Assembly: GCF_003426815.1 (NCBI RefSeq)
Contig: NZ_QKYK01000023.1
Coordinates: 1-64,000 of the forward strand
Length of the DNA stretch: 64,000 bases
Source of the DNA: Desertimonas flava
GTDB taxonomy: Bacteria > Actinomycetota > Acidimicrobiia > Acidimicrobiales > Ilumatobacteraceae
Direction: 5' to 3'
The notes beneath the pieces were generated by a model. The model searched no databases. It saw only the letters and a program-made list of their open reading frames with translations, and had not been told where the DNA came from. Both the position numbers and the translations under genes were made by a program. Shown here one piece after another: positions 15,571-23,926 of this stretch (its first letter is position 1; each line of letters begins with the position of its first letter).

Positions 15571-16140
15571 ATGGCTGCCTCCCTCCTACTGTTCCCCGGG
15601 GCCGGGGCGTCGAGCGAGTCGCCCGCCCTGCGGGCCGTCGACGACCACGTGTCGGCGATCAAGGGGTGGTCCGTCGTCCGCGCCGATTTCCCCTATCGGA
15701 AGGCGGGGCGGCGGGCGCCCGACCGGCCGCCGGCGTTGATGAACGCCGTGCGCGAGGAACTGGCGGCGATCGGCAGCCGTCGCGACGTCGTCGTCGGCGG
15801 GCGCTCGATGGGCGGGCGCATCTGCTCGATGGTCGCCGCCGGTGCCGACGGTCTGGCGCCGCCGAAGCGCCTCAAGGGCGTCGTCACGATCGCCTACCCC
15901 CTGCATCCGCCCGGCAAGCCCGACCGGCTCCGTGTCGAGCACCTTCCCGACGTCGCGGTGCCGTGGCTGTTCGTCCACGGCACGAAGGATCCCTTCGCCA
16001 GCCCCGACGAGCTCCGGCAGTGGTCGAAGACCGTGGGCGGACCGGTGAGCCACCACTGGGTCGAGGGCAAGGGTCACGACCTGAAGGGGGCCGATTCGGC
16101 GGTCGCCGCAGTGATCGGCGAGTGGCTGTCCACGCTGTGA
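15571..16140 (+). CDS. Alpha/beta hydrolase of the TEX30/KANL3-like family
   Basis: 189 residues. Short alpha/beta hydrolase fold: LLLFPGAGASSESP (oxyanion strand), nucleophile elbow GGRSMGGR, acid in FVHGTKDPFAS and His in VEGKGHDLKG complete a Ser-Asp-His triad. There is no lid domain and no signal peptide, so it is cytosolic. Substrate unknown. The stop codon overlaps the GTG start of the DUF1643 gene, which suggests translational coupling. Confidence 0.85.
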   Translation: MAASLLLFPGAGASSESPALRAVDDHVSAIKGWSVVRADFPYRKAGRRAPDRPPALMNAVREELAAIGSRRDVVVGGRSMGGRICSMVAAGADGLAPPKRLKGVVTIAYPLHPPGKPDRLRVEHLPDVAVPWLFVHGTKDPFASPDELRQWSKTVGGPVSHHWVEGKGHDLKGADSAVAAVIGEWLSTL

Positions 16141-16652
16141 GTCCGGTGGTGCGTGGGGCCTCGTTCTCCCGGGACCGGCGGTTTCGCTATCGCCTCACGC
16201 GCACGTGGGACGAGTCTGCGCCACCCCTCGTCTGGGTGATGCTCAACCCGTCGGCCGCCGACACCACGAGCGACGATCCGACGACCCGGCGGGTGATCGG
16301 CCTGTCACGATCGTGGGGCTTCGGCGGCTGTCACGTCGTCAACCTCTTCGGCTACCGGACGCACCGTCCCCGCGACCTCGCCGCCGCCGCGGACCCGCTC
16401 GGCCCCGGCAACCGCCGTGCGGTGGCGGTGTCGATCCGCGTCGCCGAGCCGGCCGGGATGGTGATGGTCGCCTGGGGACGGCACGACGTCCCCGGAGTCG
16501 GCGTCGGGCCGGCCGCCGCCGCGATGCTGCGGCGCATCCGCCGTGCCGCGCTCCGACCGGTGACGGTGGGCTGCAACGCCGACGGCTCACCGCGCCACCC
16601 GTTGTACGTCGCCGGCGCGGTGCGCCCCGTCGACTACGTCGGGTCGGGCTGA
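16137..16652 (+). CDS. DUF1643 domain protein
   Basis: 171 residues. Family stretches: RFRYRLTRTWDE, VMLNPSAADTTSDDPTTRRVI, WGFGGCHVVNLFGYR, and NADGSPRHPLYV at the end. DUF1643 proteins are small, soluble and functionally uncharacterised; they are often near mobile or defence genes, although not visibly here. The GTG 16137 start lies inside the previous stop (GTGA), so it should be translated with the hydrolase. Its last 19 bases overlap the opposite-strand DedA gene. Confidence 0.88.
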   Translation: MSPVVRGASFSRDRRFRYRLTRTWDESAPPLVWVMLNPSAADTTSDDPTTRRVIGLSRSWGFGGCHVVNLFGYRTHRPRDLAAAADPLGPGNRRAVAVSIRVAEPAGMVMVAWGRHDVPGVGVGPAAAAMLRRIRRAALRPVTVGCNADGSPRHPLYVAGAVRPVDYVGSG

Positions 16653-17287
16653 CTCGCCGCCGCCCGAGCCTTCGCCTTGGGGGAGAGGAAGCGGCTCCAG
16701 ACGTACCAGGCGATCGCCAACAGGATGAGGGCGATCACGATGTACTGGACCACGCCGAGGATCGGCTCGACGTCGTGCCACTGTCGCCGCAGGATGTAGC
16801 CGGCGAGGATCAGTCCGGTGTTCCACACGACCGACCCGACCGTGGTGAGCACCAAGAAGCGCTTGAGGTCCATGCGCCGGAACCCGGCGGGGATGGAGAT
16901 GAGCGACCGCACCAGCGGGACGCACCGACACAGCAGGACGGCCATGTCGGAGTGCCGGTCGAACCACCGGTCGGCCTTCACCACGTCGGCGGGCGTCAGC
17001 CGGAACCACTTGCCGTAGCGGATGAGGAAGCGGTCGAGCCGGTCGGGACCGATCCACGCGGCGATGCCGTAGAGCACGAGGGCGCCGACGATCGAACCGA
17101 TCGTCGCGGCGATGATCATTCCCCACAGGGTCGCTTTGCCGTCGCGGGCCGAGAAACCGGCGAACGGCAGGACGATCTCCGAGGGGATCGGGGGGAACAC
17201 GTTCTCCAGGGCGACCAACAGGGCCACGCCCACGTAACCGATGCGATCGATGACATCGGTGACCCAGTCGGCCAACCCGGAGAACAT
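16634..17287 (-). CDS. DedA-family membrane protein
   Basis: 217 residues with four to five membrane segments. DedA motifs: ENVFPPIPSEIVLPFAGF near the N-terminus and CRCVPLVRSLISIPAG in the middle. The family includes undecaprenyl-phosphate and phosphatidylethanolamine flippases and is linked to membrane potential. It follows the H+-pyrophosphatase gene by 41 bases on the same strand, a sensible pairing for proton-motive-force maintenance, although co-transcription is inferred. It overlaps the DUF1643 gene tail to tail. Confidence 0.9.
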   Translation of the reverse strand: MFSGLADWVTDVIDRIGYVGVALLVALENVFPPIPSEIVLPFAGFSARDGKATLWGMIIAATIGSIVGALVLYGIAAWIGPDRLDRFLIRYGKWFRLTPADVVKADRWFDRHSDMAVLLCRCVPLVRSLISIPAGFRRMDLKRFLVLTTVGSVVWNTGLILAGYILRRQWHDVEPILGVVQYIVIALILLAIAWYVWSRFLSPKAKARAAASQPDPT

Positions 17288-17328
17288 GTCGACTTACTTA
17301 CTACAGATGTGCGCCGAACGATCGGCGC

Positions 17329-19746
17329 TCAGTGGCCGGCCGTGGAGACGGCGGCGGCGGGAGCGGTGCCGCCGGCGAGGCTCTCGGTCTTTCGCGACGA
17401 GAAGATGATCGCGCCGATGAGCACGATCGCGGCGCCGATCGCGATGAGGAAGCGGACGCCGCTGCCGTCCTGCAGCTTGACGAGCTCGCCGAGCTCCTCG
17501 GCGCTGCCCGGCAGGCCGAACATGCCCTCGCCGTTGATCGGCTCGAGGGCGATGATCGCCGGCAGGATCAGCAGCGAGACGAGGTTCATCACCTTGATCA
17601 GCGGGTTGAGGGCCGGCCCGGCCGTGTCCTTGTAGGGGTCGCCGACGGTGTCGCCGATGACGGCGGCCTTGTGGGCTTCCGAGCCCTTGCCGCCGTGGTG
17701 GCCGTCTTCGATGTACTTCTTGGCGTTGTCCCACGCACCACCCGAGTTGGACAGGTAGTTGGCCATCAGCTGGCCGGTGAGGATCACGGCGGCGAGGAAG
17801 CCCCCGAGGGCCTCCCACCCGATGCCGAAGCCGATGATGACCGGGGTGAGCACGGCGAGCAGCGCCGGCGTCGTGAGCTCACGAAGCGACGCTGCGGTGC
17901 AGATGTCGATGACCGGGCCGTAGTCGGGCTCCTTCGTGCCGGCCATGATCTTGCCGTCGGCGAACTGGTCGCGGACCTCGCGGACCACGACGCCGGCCGT
18001 GCGGCCCACGGCGCGGATGGCGAGGGCGGAGAACAGGAACGGCACGGCGCCGCCGATGAGCAGGCCGATGAAGATCTTCGGGTCGGCGACGTTGATCTGG
18101 AGCAGGTCGAACACCCCGCGCTTGGTGCGCTTCAGGCCCTCGACGACCTCGGTCTGCAGGACCTCGCCGGCGGCGGTCTCGATGAAGCTGGCGAACAGGG
18201 CGACGGCGGCGATGACGGCCGAGCCGATGGCAAAGCCCTTGGTGACGGCCTTGGTGGTGTTGCCGACGGCGTCGAGGCTGACCATGATCCTCTCCGGCTC
18301 GCCGTGGAACTCGCCCGACATCTCGGCGATGCCGGCGGCGTTGTCCGACACCGGGCCGAACGTGTCCTCGGACACGATGACGCCGGTGGTGGCGAGCATG
18401 CCCATGCCGGTGAGGGCCACCAGGTAGAGCGAGAACTGCAGGTTGCCGCCGCCGAGGGCGAGCGACACGCCGATCGCCGCGGCGATGGCGATGACGGCGT
18501 AGACCGACGACTCGAGGCCGAGCGATGTGCCCGACAGCACGACCGTGGCCGGGCCGGTCTCGGCCGATTCGGCGACTTCCTGCACCGGGCTGAAGTGGGT
18601 GGCGGTGTAGTACTCGGTCAGGCGGCTGACGAGCTGGGCGAGCACGAGGCCGATGGCGACGGCGCCGAAGCACTTCCAGCCGGCCGACGCCTCGTCGTTG
18701 CCCACGTACACGAGGGCGAGGATCAGCGTGCCGATCAGGGTGAGCGATCCGGCGACGAAGAAGCCCTTGTTGATGGGCTTCAGGGCGTTGGTCTCGCCCG
18801 GCTTGGCCTTCACGGCGAAGACGCCGGCGATCGAGGCCACCACGCCGATGGCGCGGGCGGCGAGCGGGAAGATGAGGCCGAGGGCCGGGTTCATGCCGAT
18901 CGAGTTGAACGCCGCGACGCCGAGGATGATCGACGCCACGAGGGTCACCTCGTAGCTCTCGAAGAGGTCGGCGGCCATGCCGGCGCAGTCGCCGACGTTG
19001 TCGCCCACGTTGTCGGCGATGGTGGCCGGGTTGCGGGGGTCGTCCTCGGGGATGCCGGCCTCCACCTTGCCGACGAGGTCGGCGCCGACGTCGGCGGCCT
19101 TGGTGAAGATGCCGCCACCGACGCGGAGGAAGAGGGCGAGCAGCGAACCGCCGAAGCCGAAGCCGACGAGGATGGCCGACGACGTGTTCTGGAAGAGGAT
19201 GATGATGATCGTCGCGCCGAGCAGACCGAGCCCGACCGTGAACATGCCGGCGACGCCGCCGGTGCGGAACGCCACCGTGAGGGCGTCGCCCATGTTGCCG
19301 GAGCGGGCGGCGGCGGCGGTGCGCACGTTGCCCCGGGTGGCCAGGGTCATGCCGATGTAGCCCGTGAGGCCGGACGCCGCGCAGCCGAGGATGAAGGCGA
19401 TGGTGCGGAAGAGGCCGGACTGGGCAAACGACAGCGCCGTCTCACCGTTGGTCTTCTCGATCGCCGTCGACGTGACGAACACGACCACGGCCAGCGGCAC
19501 GAGGATCAGCCCGATCGTGCGGAACTGGCGCTTCAGGTAGGCCCATGCGCCCTCCTGGATCGCGGCCGCGATCTCCTTCATCTTGGGAGTGCCCTCATCG
19601 GCGGCGAGGACGGCCCTGACGAGGTAGAACCCGACGCCGATCGCCAGCAAGGCGGCTGCTACCGAGAGCAGGAGTACTGCCCACTCGCCGCCTTTCAGGG
19701 TGAAGTCCTGCCAGCCGCCCTCGGCTGCGAACAGTGATAATTCCAC
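17329..19746 (-). CDS. hppA: K+-independent proton-translocating membrane pyrophosphatase
   Basis: 805 residues, ~16 membrane helices. Substrate-site signatures: DVGADLVGKVEAGIPEDDP and DNVGDNVGDCAGM; the C-terminal DTVGDPYKDTAGPA is also typical. The ion-class site reads GNTTKAVTKGFAIGSA: Lys at the position that is Ala in K+-dependent pumps marks the K+-independent H+-pumping type. It hydrolyses PPi to pump protons. GTG 19746 is chosen because GGAGA lies 6-7 bases upstream; another GTG at 19776 is in frame. The 5' region holds a series of hairpins (19802-19850). Confidence 0.96.
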   Translation of the reverse strand: MELSLFAAEGGWQDFTLKGGEWAVLLLSVAAALLAIGVGFYLVRAVLAADEGTPKMKEIAAAIQEGAWAYLKRQFRTIGLILVPLAVVVFVTSTAIEKTNGETALSFAQSGLFRTIAFILGCAASGLTGYIGMTLATRGNVRTAAAARSGNMGDALTVAFRTGGVAGMFTVGLGLLGATIIIILFQNTSSAILVGFGFGGSLLALFLRVGGGIFTKAADVGADLVGKVEAGIPEDDPRNPATIADNVGDNVGDCAGMAADLFESYEVTLVASIILGVAAFNSIGMNPALGLIFPLAARAIGVVASIAGVFAVKAKPGETNALKPINKGFFVAGSLTLIGTLILALVYVGNDEASAGWKCFGAVAIGLVLAQLVSRLTEYYTATHFSPVQEVAESAETGPATVVLSGTSLGLESSVYAVIAIAAAIGVSLALGGGNLQFSLYLVALTGMGMLATTGVIVSEDTFGPVSDNAAGIAEMSGEFHGEPERIMVSLDAVGNTTKAVTKGFAIGSAVIAAVALFASFIETAAGEVLQTEVVEGLKRTKRGVFDLLQINVADPKIFIGLLIGGAVPFLFSALAIRAVGRTAGVVVREVRDQFADGKIMAGTKEPDYGPVIDICTAASLRELTTPALLAVLTPVIIGFGIGWEALGGFLAAVILTGQLMANYLSNSGGAWDNAKKYIEDGHHGGKGSEAHKAAVIGDTVGDPYKDTAGPALNPLIKVMNLVSLLILPAIIALEPINGEGMFGLPGSAEELGELVKLQDGSGVRFLIAIGAAIVLIGAIIFSSRKTESLAGGTAPAAAVSTAGH

Positions 19747-19801
19747 GATGTCTCCTGCATCTGCGCGCGGCTGCACTGCCGCACACTCGGTGTGGGGACC
19801 C

Positions 19802-19850
19802 GGGTTGATAACCCCAGGGCTCTCAGACCCTTCCGCCGGCGAACGCCGGC
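19802..19850 (-). promoter_or_regulatory. Hairpin cluster in the hppA leader
   Basis: GGGTT-GAT-AACCC (19802-19814), AGGG-N8-CCCT (19816-19831) and GCCGGCG-AA-CGCCGGC (19835-19850) follow each other within 50 bases, starting 56 bases upstream of the hppA GTG. If transcribed from further upstream this is a structured 5' leader; otherwise the last stem could terminate transcripts from the upstream MFS gene. The rest of the ~200-base gap shows nothing recognisable. Confidence 0.45.
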
Positions 19851-19949
19851 ATGGCAGCCACGAGCGGCGATGACGTTACCCGATAGCACACGTGATGCTC
19901 TAGATGGGAGCGGTCGCGATGTGACCGATGCGACGTCTCCGGCGCGGCC

Positions 19950-21500
19950 TCACCCCTCGGCGAGGTCCTCGGGGTTGAGGTCCTCGAGCTCACGGTGAGC
20001 CGTCTCGGGGAGCCAGCGGAGGGCGACGCCGACGGCGGCGAGCTGCCCGAGAGCGAGCCCGCCGATCACCGCCCCGTGCGACACCCCGCGGTCGAGGAGC
20101 TGCCCCATGATCAGGAGGCCGCCGATGCCGCCGACCAGGGCCGACGTGGTGAGCAGCCCGGCCGCCCGGCCCCGGTTGCCGGTCGGGAACAGCTCGGCCC
20201 GGTAGACGGCCAGCGCCGGGTAGGCAACGGCGCCGGCGATGCCGGCGAGCACCGTGGCGAGCCACATCAGCGGGCCGCCGATGCTGAACGACAGCGTCAC
20301 GAGCAGGGCTGCGGCGGGTAGGCCGGCGGCCACCACGCGACGGCGCCCGCCGGTGTCGGCCAGCCGGCCGCCGGCGATCAGGCCGAGGGCGGCCGGTGTG
20401 GCCGTGGCCAGCGTGAACACGGCGATGATCGTCGCCGAGTAGCCGCGCTCGTCCTCGAGGTAGTCGTTCTGGAAGAACGACGCCGGGGCGATCAGCAGGT
20501 TCGTCAACAGGGCGATGGCGGCGAGCACGCCGAACCGGCGGCGGTCGAGACGGGTGGCGACCACGTGGGGGCGCTCGAATCGCTGCGTCTCGGGAAGGCG
20601 CCGGTACATGTCGACGGCCACGACGAGCCAGATCAGGGCGACGACGTAGACGAGCCGCCAGCCCGAGTCGGAGATGTCGGCCAGCGGCAGGGCGAGGACG
20701 GCCACGCCGGCGCCGAGGCCGCTCGCCATCGCCAGCACGCTCACGGCGTAGGCCCTCGAGTTGCGCGGCATCTCCTCGGCGGCGACCACGGCGACCATGA
20801 AGTCGAGTGCCAGGCCGAGCGGCCGGCCCACCGCCTGGGTGGCGACGAGAAACGGGAAGCTGGGGGCCAGGGCGCCCGCGGCCGACACGACCGGGGAGGC
20901 GAACGACATCGCCACGATCACCTTGCGGCGCCCGATCCGGTCGGCGAGCACGGCGACCGGGAGGGCGATCACGATGCCCGCCCGGACGACCGAGCCGGCG
21001 ACGCCGATGCCGGTGTCGCCCACGCCGAAGTCGTCGGCGGCGAAGTTCACGGTCTGCGTGAACAGGGTGTTGATGAACGCCGACGACATCGACGAGGCGG
21101 CGAGCAGACCGAGGATCGTGAGCTGGCGCTGGGTCAGGCGGTCCGGCGGCGACCACCACGGTGTCGATTGCGGCGTCTTCCGCCCCCGGGCGTCGCCGGG
21201 GAGCGCCGGAGGGCGGCCCCGGCGGGCGATCGTCCACCGGACGGGGAGCGCGAACAGCCAGCCGAACCAGGGGAGCAGCAGGCGATAGGTGGTGCGTTCG
21301 AGCAGCTGGTCGCCCTCGTCGACGACCGTCCGGCGGTAGCCGTCGAACGGCCCGTCGGCCTGGACGAACGTGCCCTCCTCCTCGCCCGGGACCTCGCTGA
21401 TCAGGTCGTCACGCGGGGCCGCGAGCGCCGTTCGCACCTCGTCGGTCGCCGGCCATCGCCGCACGATGTGACGTTCCCGCAGGGGGGTGGGCGAGGCCAT
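19950..21500 (-). CDS. Major facilitator superfamily transporter
   Basis: 516 residues. About 95 N-terminal residues are cytoplasmic, followed by ~12 membrane helices with the MFS A-like motif between TM2 and TM3 (LADRIGRRKVIVAM) and its repeat in the second half (GGRLADTGGRRRVVAAG). The N-terminal extension (a charged stretch ending in the hydrophobic LPWFGWLFALPVRW) is unusual. Substrate unknown, possibly drug or metabolite export. ATG 21500 is chosen; ATG 21512 is equally possible. It is divergent from murA. Confidence 0.85.
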   Translation of the reverse strand: MASPTPLRERHIVRRWPATDEVRTALAAPRDDLISEVPGEEEGTFVQADGPFDGYRRTVVDEGDQLLERTTYRLLLPWFGWLFALPVRWTIARRGRPPALPGDARGRKTPQSTPWWSPPDRLTQRQLTILGLLAASSMSSAFINTLFTQTVNFAADDFGVGDTGIGVAGSVVRAGIVIALPVAVLADRIGRRKVIVAMSFASPVVSAAGALAPSFPFLVATQAVGRPLGLALDFMVAVVAAEEMPRNSRAYAVSVLAMASGLGAGVAVLALPLADISDSGWRLVYVVALIWLVVAVDMYRRLPETQRFERPHVVATRLDRRRFGVLAAIALLTNLLIAPASFFQNDYLEDERGYSATIIAVFTLATATPAALGLIAGGRLADTGGRRRVVAAGLPAAALLVTLSFSIGGPLMWLATVLAGIAGAVAYPALAVYRAELFPTGNRGRAAGLLTTSALVGGIGGLLIMGQLLDRGVSHGAVIGGLALGQLAAVGVALRWLPETAHRELEDLNPEDLAEG

Positions 21501-21581
21501 CGGCCGGAGCATACGAGTCGACGGTGACACCTTTCCGGGCGATCGGGACACGTCCTCAGAACGCGATAGAACTACGGGCCG

Positions 21582-22847
21582 ATGAGCGACGACGAGCAGA
21601 TCGTTGTGCGGCACCTCGGCCCGTTGGCCGGCTCGGTGCTCGTGCCGGGAGCGAAGAACTCGGTGCTCAAGTTGATGGCGGCCAGCCTGCTCGCCGACGG
21701 CGTGTACGAGTTCACCAACGTGCCCGACCTGACCGACGTGCAGATCATGGCCGAGCTGTTGGCACCGATCGGTGTGAGCACCCAACGGCCCGAGCCGGGC
21801 ATGCTGGTCATGGCGAACACCGGCGACGTGACGCCGGTGGCGCCGTACGAGCTCGCCGAGCGGATCCGGGCGTCGGTGAACGTCCTGGGACCGCTGCTCA
21901 CCCGGTGCGGCGAGGTGCGTCTGTCGATGCCCGGTGGCGACGACTTCGGCGCCCGGCCGATCGACATCCACGTCGCCGGCCTCGAGGCGATGGGGGCGAC
22001 GTTCAAGTTCGCCCATGGCGAGCTCCACGCCACCGCAGAGCGCCTGCACGGTGCCGAGATCGCCCTCCCGTTCCCCAGTGTCGGAGCCACCGAGAACCTC
22101 GTCACCGCGGCTGTGTACGCCGATGGGGTGACGACGATCGACAACGCGGCACGCGAGCCCGAGGTCGTCGACCTCTGCGACCTGCTGGTGAAGATGGGCG
22201 CGGACATCACCGGCGTGGGCACGTCGCGGCTCGTCATCAACGGCGTCGAGCGGGGCGCGCTCCGAGCGGCGGGACATCGCACGGTTCCCGATCGCATCCA
22301 GGCGGCGACGTACCTCGCCGCCGTCGCCGTGGCGGGGGGCGAGCTCGAGGTGCTCGACGCCAGGGCCGAGCACATGCAGAACCTGCTTGCCCGGTTCACC
22401 GACATGGGACTCGAGTTCGACATCGGTGACACGTCGCTGCGCGTCGTCGCCGATCGCCGGTTGCGGTCGATCGACGTCCCGACCTTGCCGTACCCGGGCA
22501 TCGCCACCGACTACAAGCCGCTCATCATCACCATGCTCAGCGTGGCCGACGGAGCGGGCATCGTCACCGAGAATCTCTACCCAGGCCGCTTCCGGTACGT
22601 CGAGGAGCTGATCCGCCTCGGTGCCAACATCCGCACCACCGGGCATCACGCCGTGGTCCGGGGCGTCCCGCGCCTGTCGGGCGCTCCCGTGCGGGCTCAC
22701 GACATCCGCGCCGGCGCGGCGATGGTCGTCGCCGGACTGGCGGCCGAGGGGGAGACGACGATCAGCGGCGTGCGGCACATCGACCGTGGCTACGACGACC
22801 TGGTCGGTCGTCTCGCCGCCGTCGGCGCCGGCATCGAACGCATCTGA
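21582..22847 (+). CDS. murA: UDP-N-acetylglucosamine 1-carboxyvinyltransferase, Asp active-site variant
   Basis: 421 residues, the normal length. It catalyses the first committed step of peptidoglycan synthesis, transferring enolpyruvate to UDP-GlcNAc. Lys-Asn of the substrate site is in VPGAKNSVLK, and FPSVGATENLVTAA and the C-terminal domain are standard. The loop that normally reads PGGC(A/T)IGxRP is PGGDDFGARP: the catalytic Cys is Asp. The same change is known in mycobacteria and other bacteria and prevents alkylation by fosfomycin. There is a convergent hairpin after the gene. Confidence 0.96.
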   Translation: MSDDEQIVVRHLGPLAGSVLVPGAKNSVLKLMAASLLADGVYEFTNVPDLTDVQIMAELLAPIGVSTQRPEPGMLVMANTGDVTPVAPYELAERIRASVNVLGPLLTRCGEVRLSMPGGDDFGARPIDIHVAGLEAMGATFKFAHGELHATAERLHGAEIALPFPSVGATENLVTAAVYADGVTTIDNAAREPEVVDLCDLLVKMGADITGVGTSRLVINGVERGALRAAGHRTVPDRIQAATYLAAVAVAGGELEVLDARAEHMQNLLARFTDMGLEFDIGDTSLRVVADRRLRSIDVPTLPYPGIATDYKPLIITMLSVADGAGIVTENLYPGRFRYVEELIRLGANIRTTGHHAVVRGVPRLSGAPVRAHDIRAGAAMVVAGLAAEGETTISGVRHIDRGYDDLVGRLAAVGAGIERI

Positions 22848-22859
22848 CCGGTTGCGCCC

Positions 22860-22876
22860 GACGGGATGTGCCCGTC
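22860..22876. terminator. Hairpin between murA and a small membrane-protein gene
   Basis: GACGGG-ATGTG-CCCGTC forms a 6-bp stem in the 36-base spacer between two convergent genes, so it could serve both. Confidence 0.6.
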
Positions 22877-22883
22877 AGATCGC

Positions 22884-23069
22884 TCAGTCGTCGCCGCGCG
22901 GGGTGCTGTCGGGTCCGGCCGGCGGCGACGCGGGTGCCTCGGTGGCCGCCGCCCGACTGACGCGTCGCTTGGCGAGCCACAGCAGCCACGCCACGACGAC
23001 GATCGGGACGAGCACCAGCAGGATCTCGTCCCACCCGCCCTGATGGGCGAGCACGGCGGCCAGCAACAT
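22884..23069 (-). CDS. Small single-span membrane protein (61 aa)
   Basis: MLLAAVLAHQGGWDEILLVL leads into a hydrophobic segment (about residues 17-36: ILLVLVPIVVVAWLLWLA), then KRR and a Pro/Ala-rich cytoplasmic tail. One transmembrane helix with positive-inside topology. The start is inferred from the family-like HQGGWDE motif just before the helix, which I recall from other actinobacterial short membrane proteins. Function unknown. Confidence 0.6.
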   Translation of the reverse strand: MLLAAVLAHQGGWDEILLVLVPIVVVAWLLWLAKRRVSRAAATEAPASPPAGPDSTPRGDD

Positions 23070-23127
23070 CACGGGGTCGAGGCTACGCAGCCCGCGGCCG
23101 AACCCCGAATCGCCGGCGCCTGACCGA

Positions 23128-23164
23128 GCAAGTGATTGCATTGTGCAACTGCTTGCTGTACGGT
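23128..23164 (+). promoter_or_regulatory. Promoter with long inverted repeat before the peptidase E-like gene
   Basis: TTGCAT (23136-23141) and TACGGT (23159-23164) have a 17-base spacer. An inverted repeat GCAAGTGATTGCA-TTG-TGCAACTGCTTGC (23128-23156; core TTGCA-N3-TGCAA) covers the -35 and spacer, the position of a repressor operator (MarR/TetR-like size). The -10 is 8 bases before GTG 23173. Confidence 0.65.
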
Positions 23165-23172
23165 CGTGAAGC

Positions 23173-23853
23173 GTGAAGTTGTTGCTCACCTCGGCCGGCA
23201 TCAAGAACACCAGCATCCACGATGCGCTCGTCGAACTGCTGGGGCGGCCGATCGCCGACTGCGACGCGCTGTGCATCCCGACGGCCGGCTACGGACACCC
23301 GATGGTCGCGCCGGCCAGCGCGTGGCGCTTCGTCAGCGGTCGAGAGCCCGAGTGCCCGATGACCGAGCTGGGCTGGAAGTCCGTCGGGCTCCTCGAGCTG
23401 ACGGCCCTGCCGACCATCGGCGCCGACAGGTGGGTCCCGTGGGTCGAGCAGGCCGACGTCCTCCTCGTCAACGGTGGCGATCCGCTGTACCTCTGTCACT
23501 GGATCCGTGAGTCCGGGCTGGCCGACCTGCTGCCGTCGCTGGGCGACACCGTCTGGGTGGGACTCAGCGCGGGGAGCATGGTGATGACGCCCAGGATCGG
23601 CGAGGAGTTCGTCATCCCGCGCCCTCCCGGCTACACCGGCGACGACGCCACCTTGGGCCTCGTCGACTTCTCGATCTTCCCCCACGTCGACCACCCGAAC
23701 CTTCCGGAGAACACGATGGCCGCGGCCGAACGGTGGGCCGAGCGCCTCGACGGGCCCGCCTACGCGATCGACGACGACACGGCGATCCGTGTGGTCGACG
23801 GCGCCGTCGATGTGATCTCCGAGGGACGGTGGAAGCTGCTGACGCCGGCCTGA
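23173..23853 (+). CDS. Peptidase E-like protein (S51, class I glutamine amidotransferase fold)
   Basis: 226 residues. The nucleophile elbow is VGLSAGSMVMTP with the S51 catalytic Ser; LVNGGDPLYL precedes it, and FSIFPHVDHPN supplies the His region. Family members cleave Asp-X dipeptides in the cytosol, but this divergent member's substrate is not certain. There is no signal peptide. GTG 23173 is chosen from the promoter position. Expression is probably controlled by the operator overlapping the promoter. Confidence 0.8.
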   Translation: MKLLLTSAGIKNTSIHDALVELLGRPIADCDALCIPTAGYGHPMVAPASAWRFVSGREPECPMTELGWKSVGLLELTALPTIGADRWVPWVEQADVLLVNGGDPLYLCHWIRESGLADLLPSLGDTVWVGLSAGSMVMTPRIGEEFVIPRPPGYTGDDATLGLVDFSIFPHVDHPNLPENTMAAAERWAERLDGPAYAIDDDTAIRVVDGAVDVISEGRWKLLTPA

Positions 23854-23926
23854 TGTGCCGGGGGACACCACGCCCCCGGATCGTCAGAGTTCGCCGGGCG
23901 AACCCTGATGGTGGCAGGCTCGCGGG

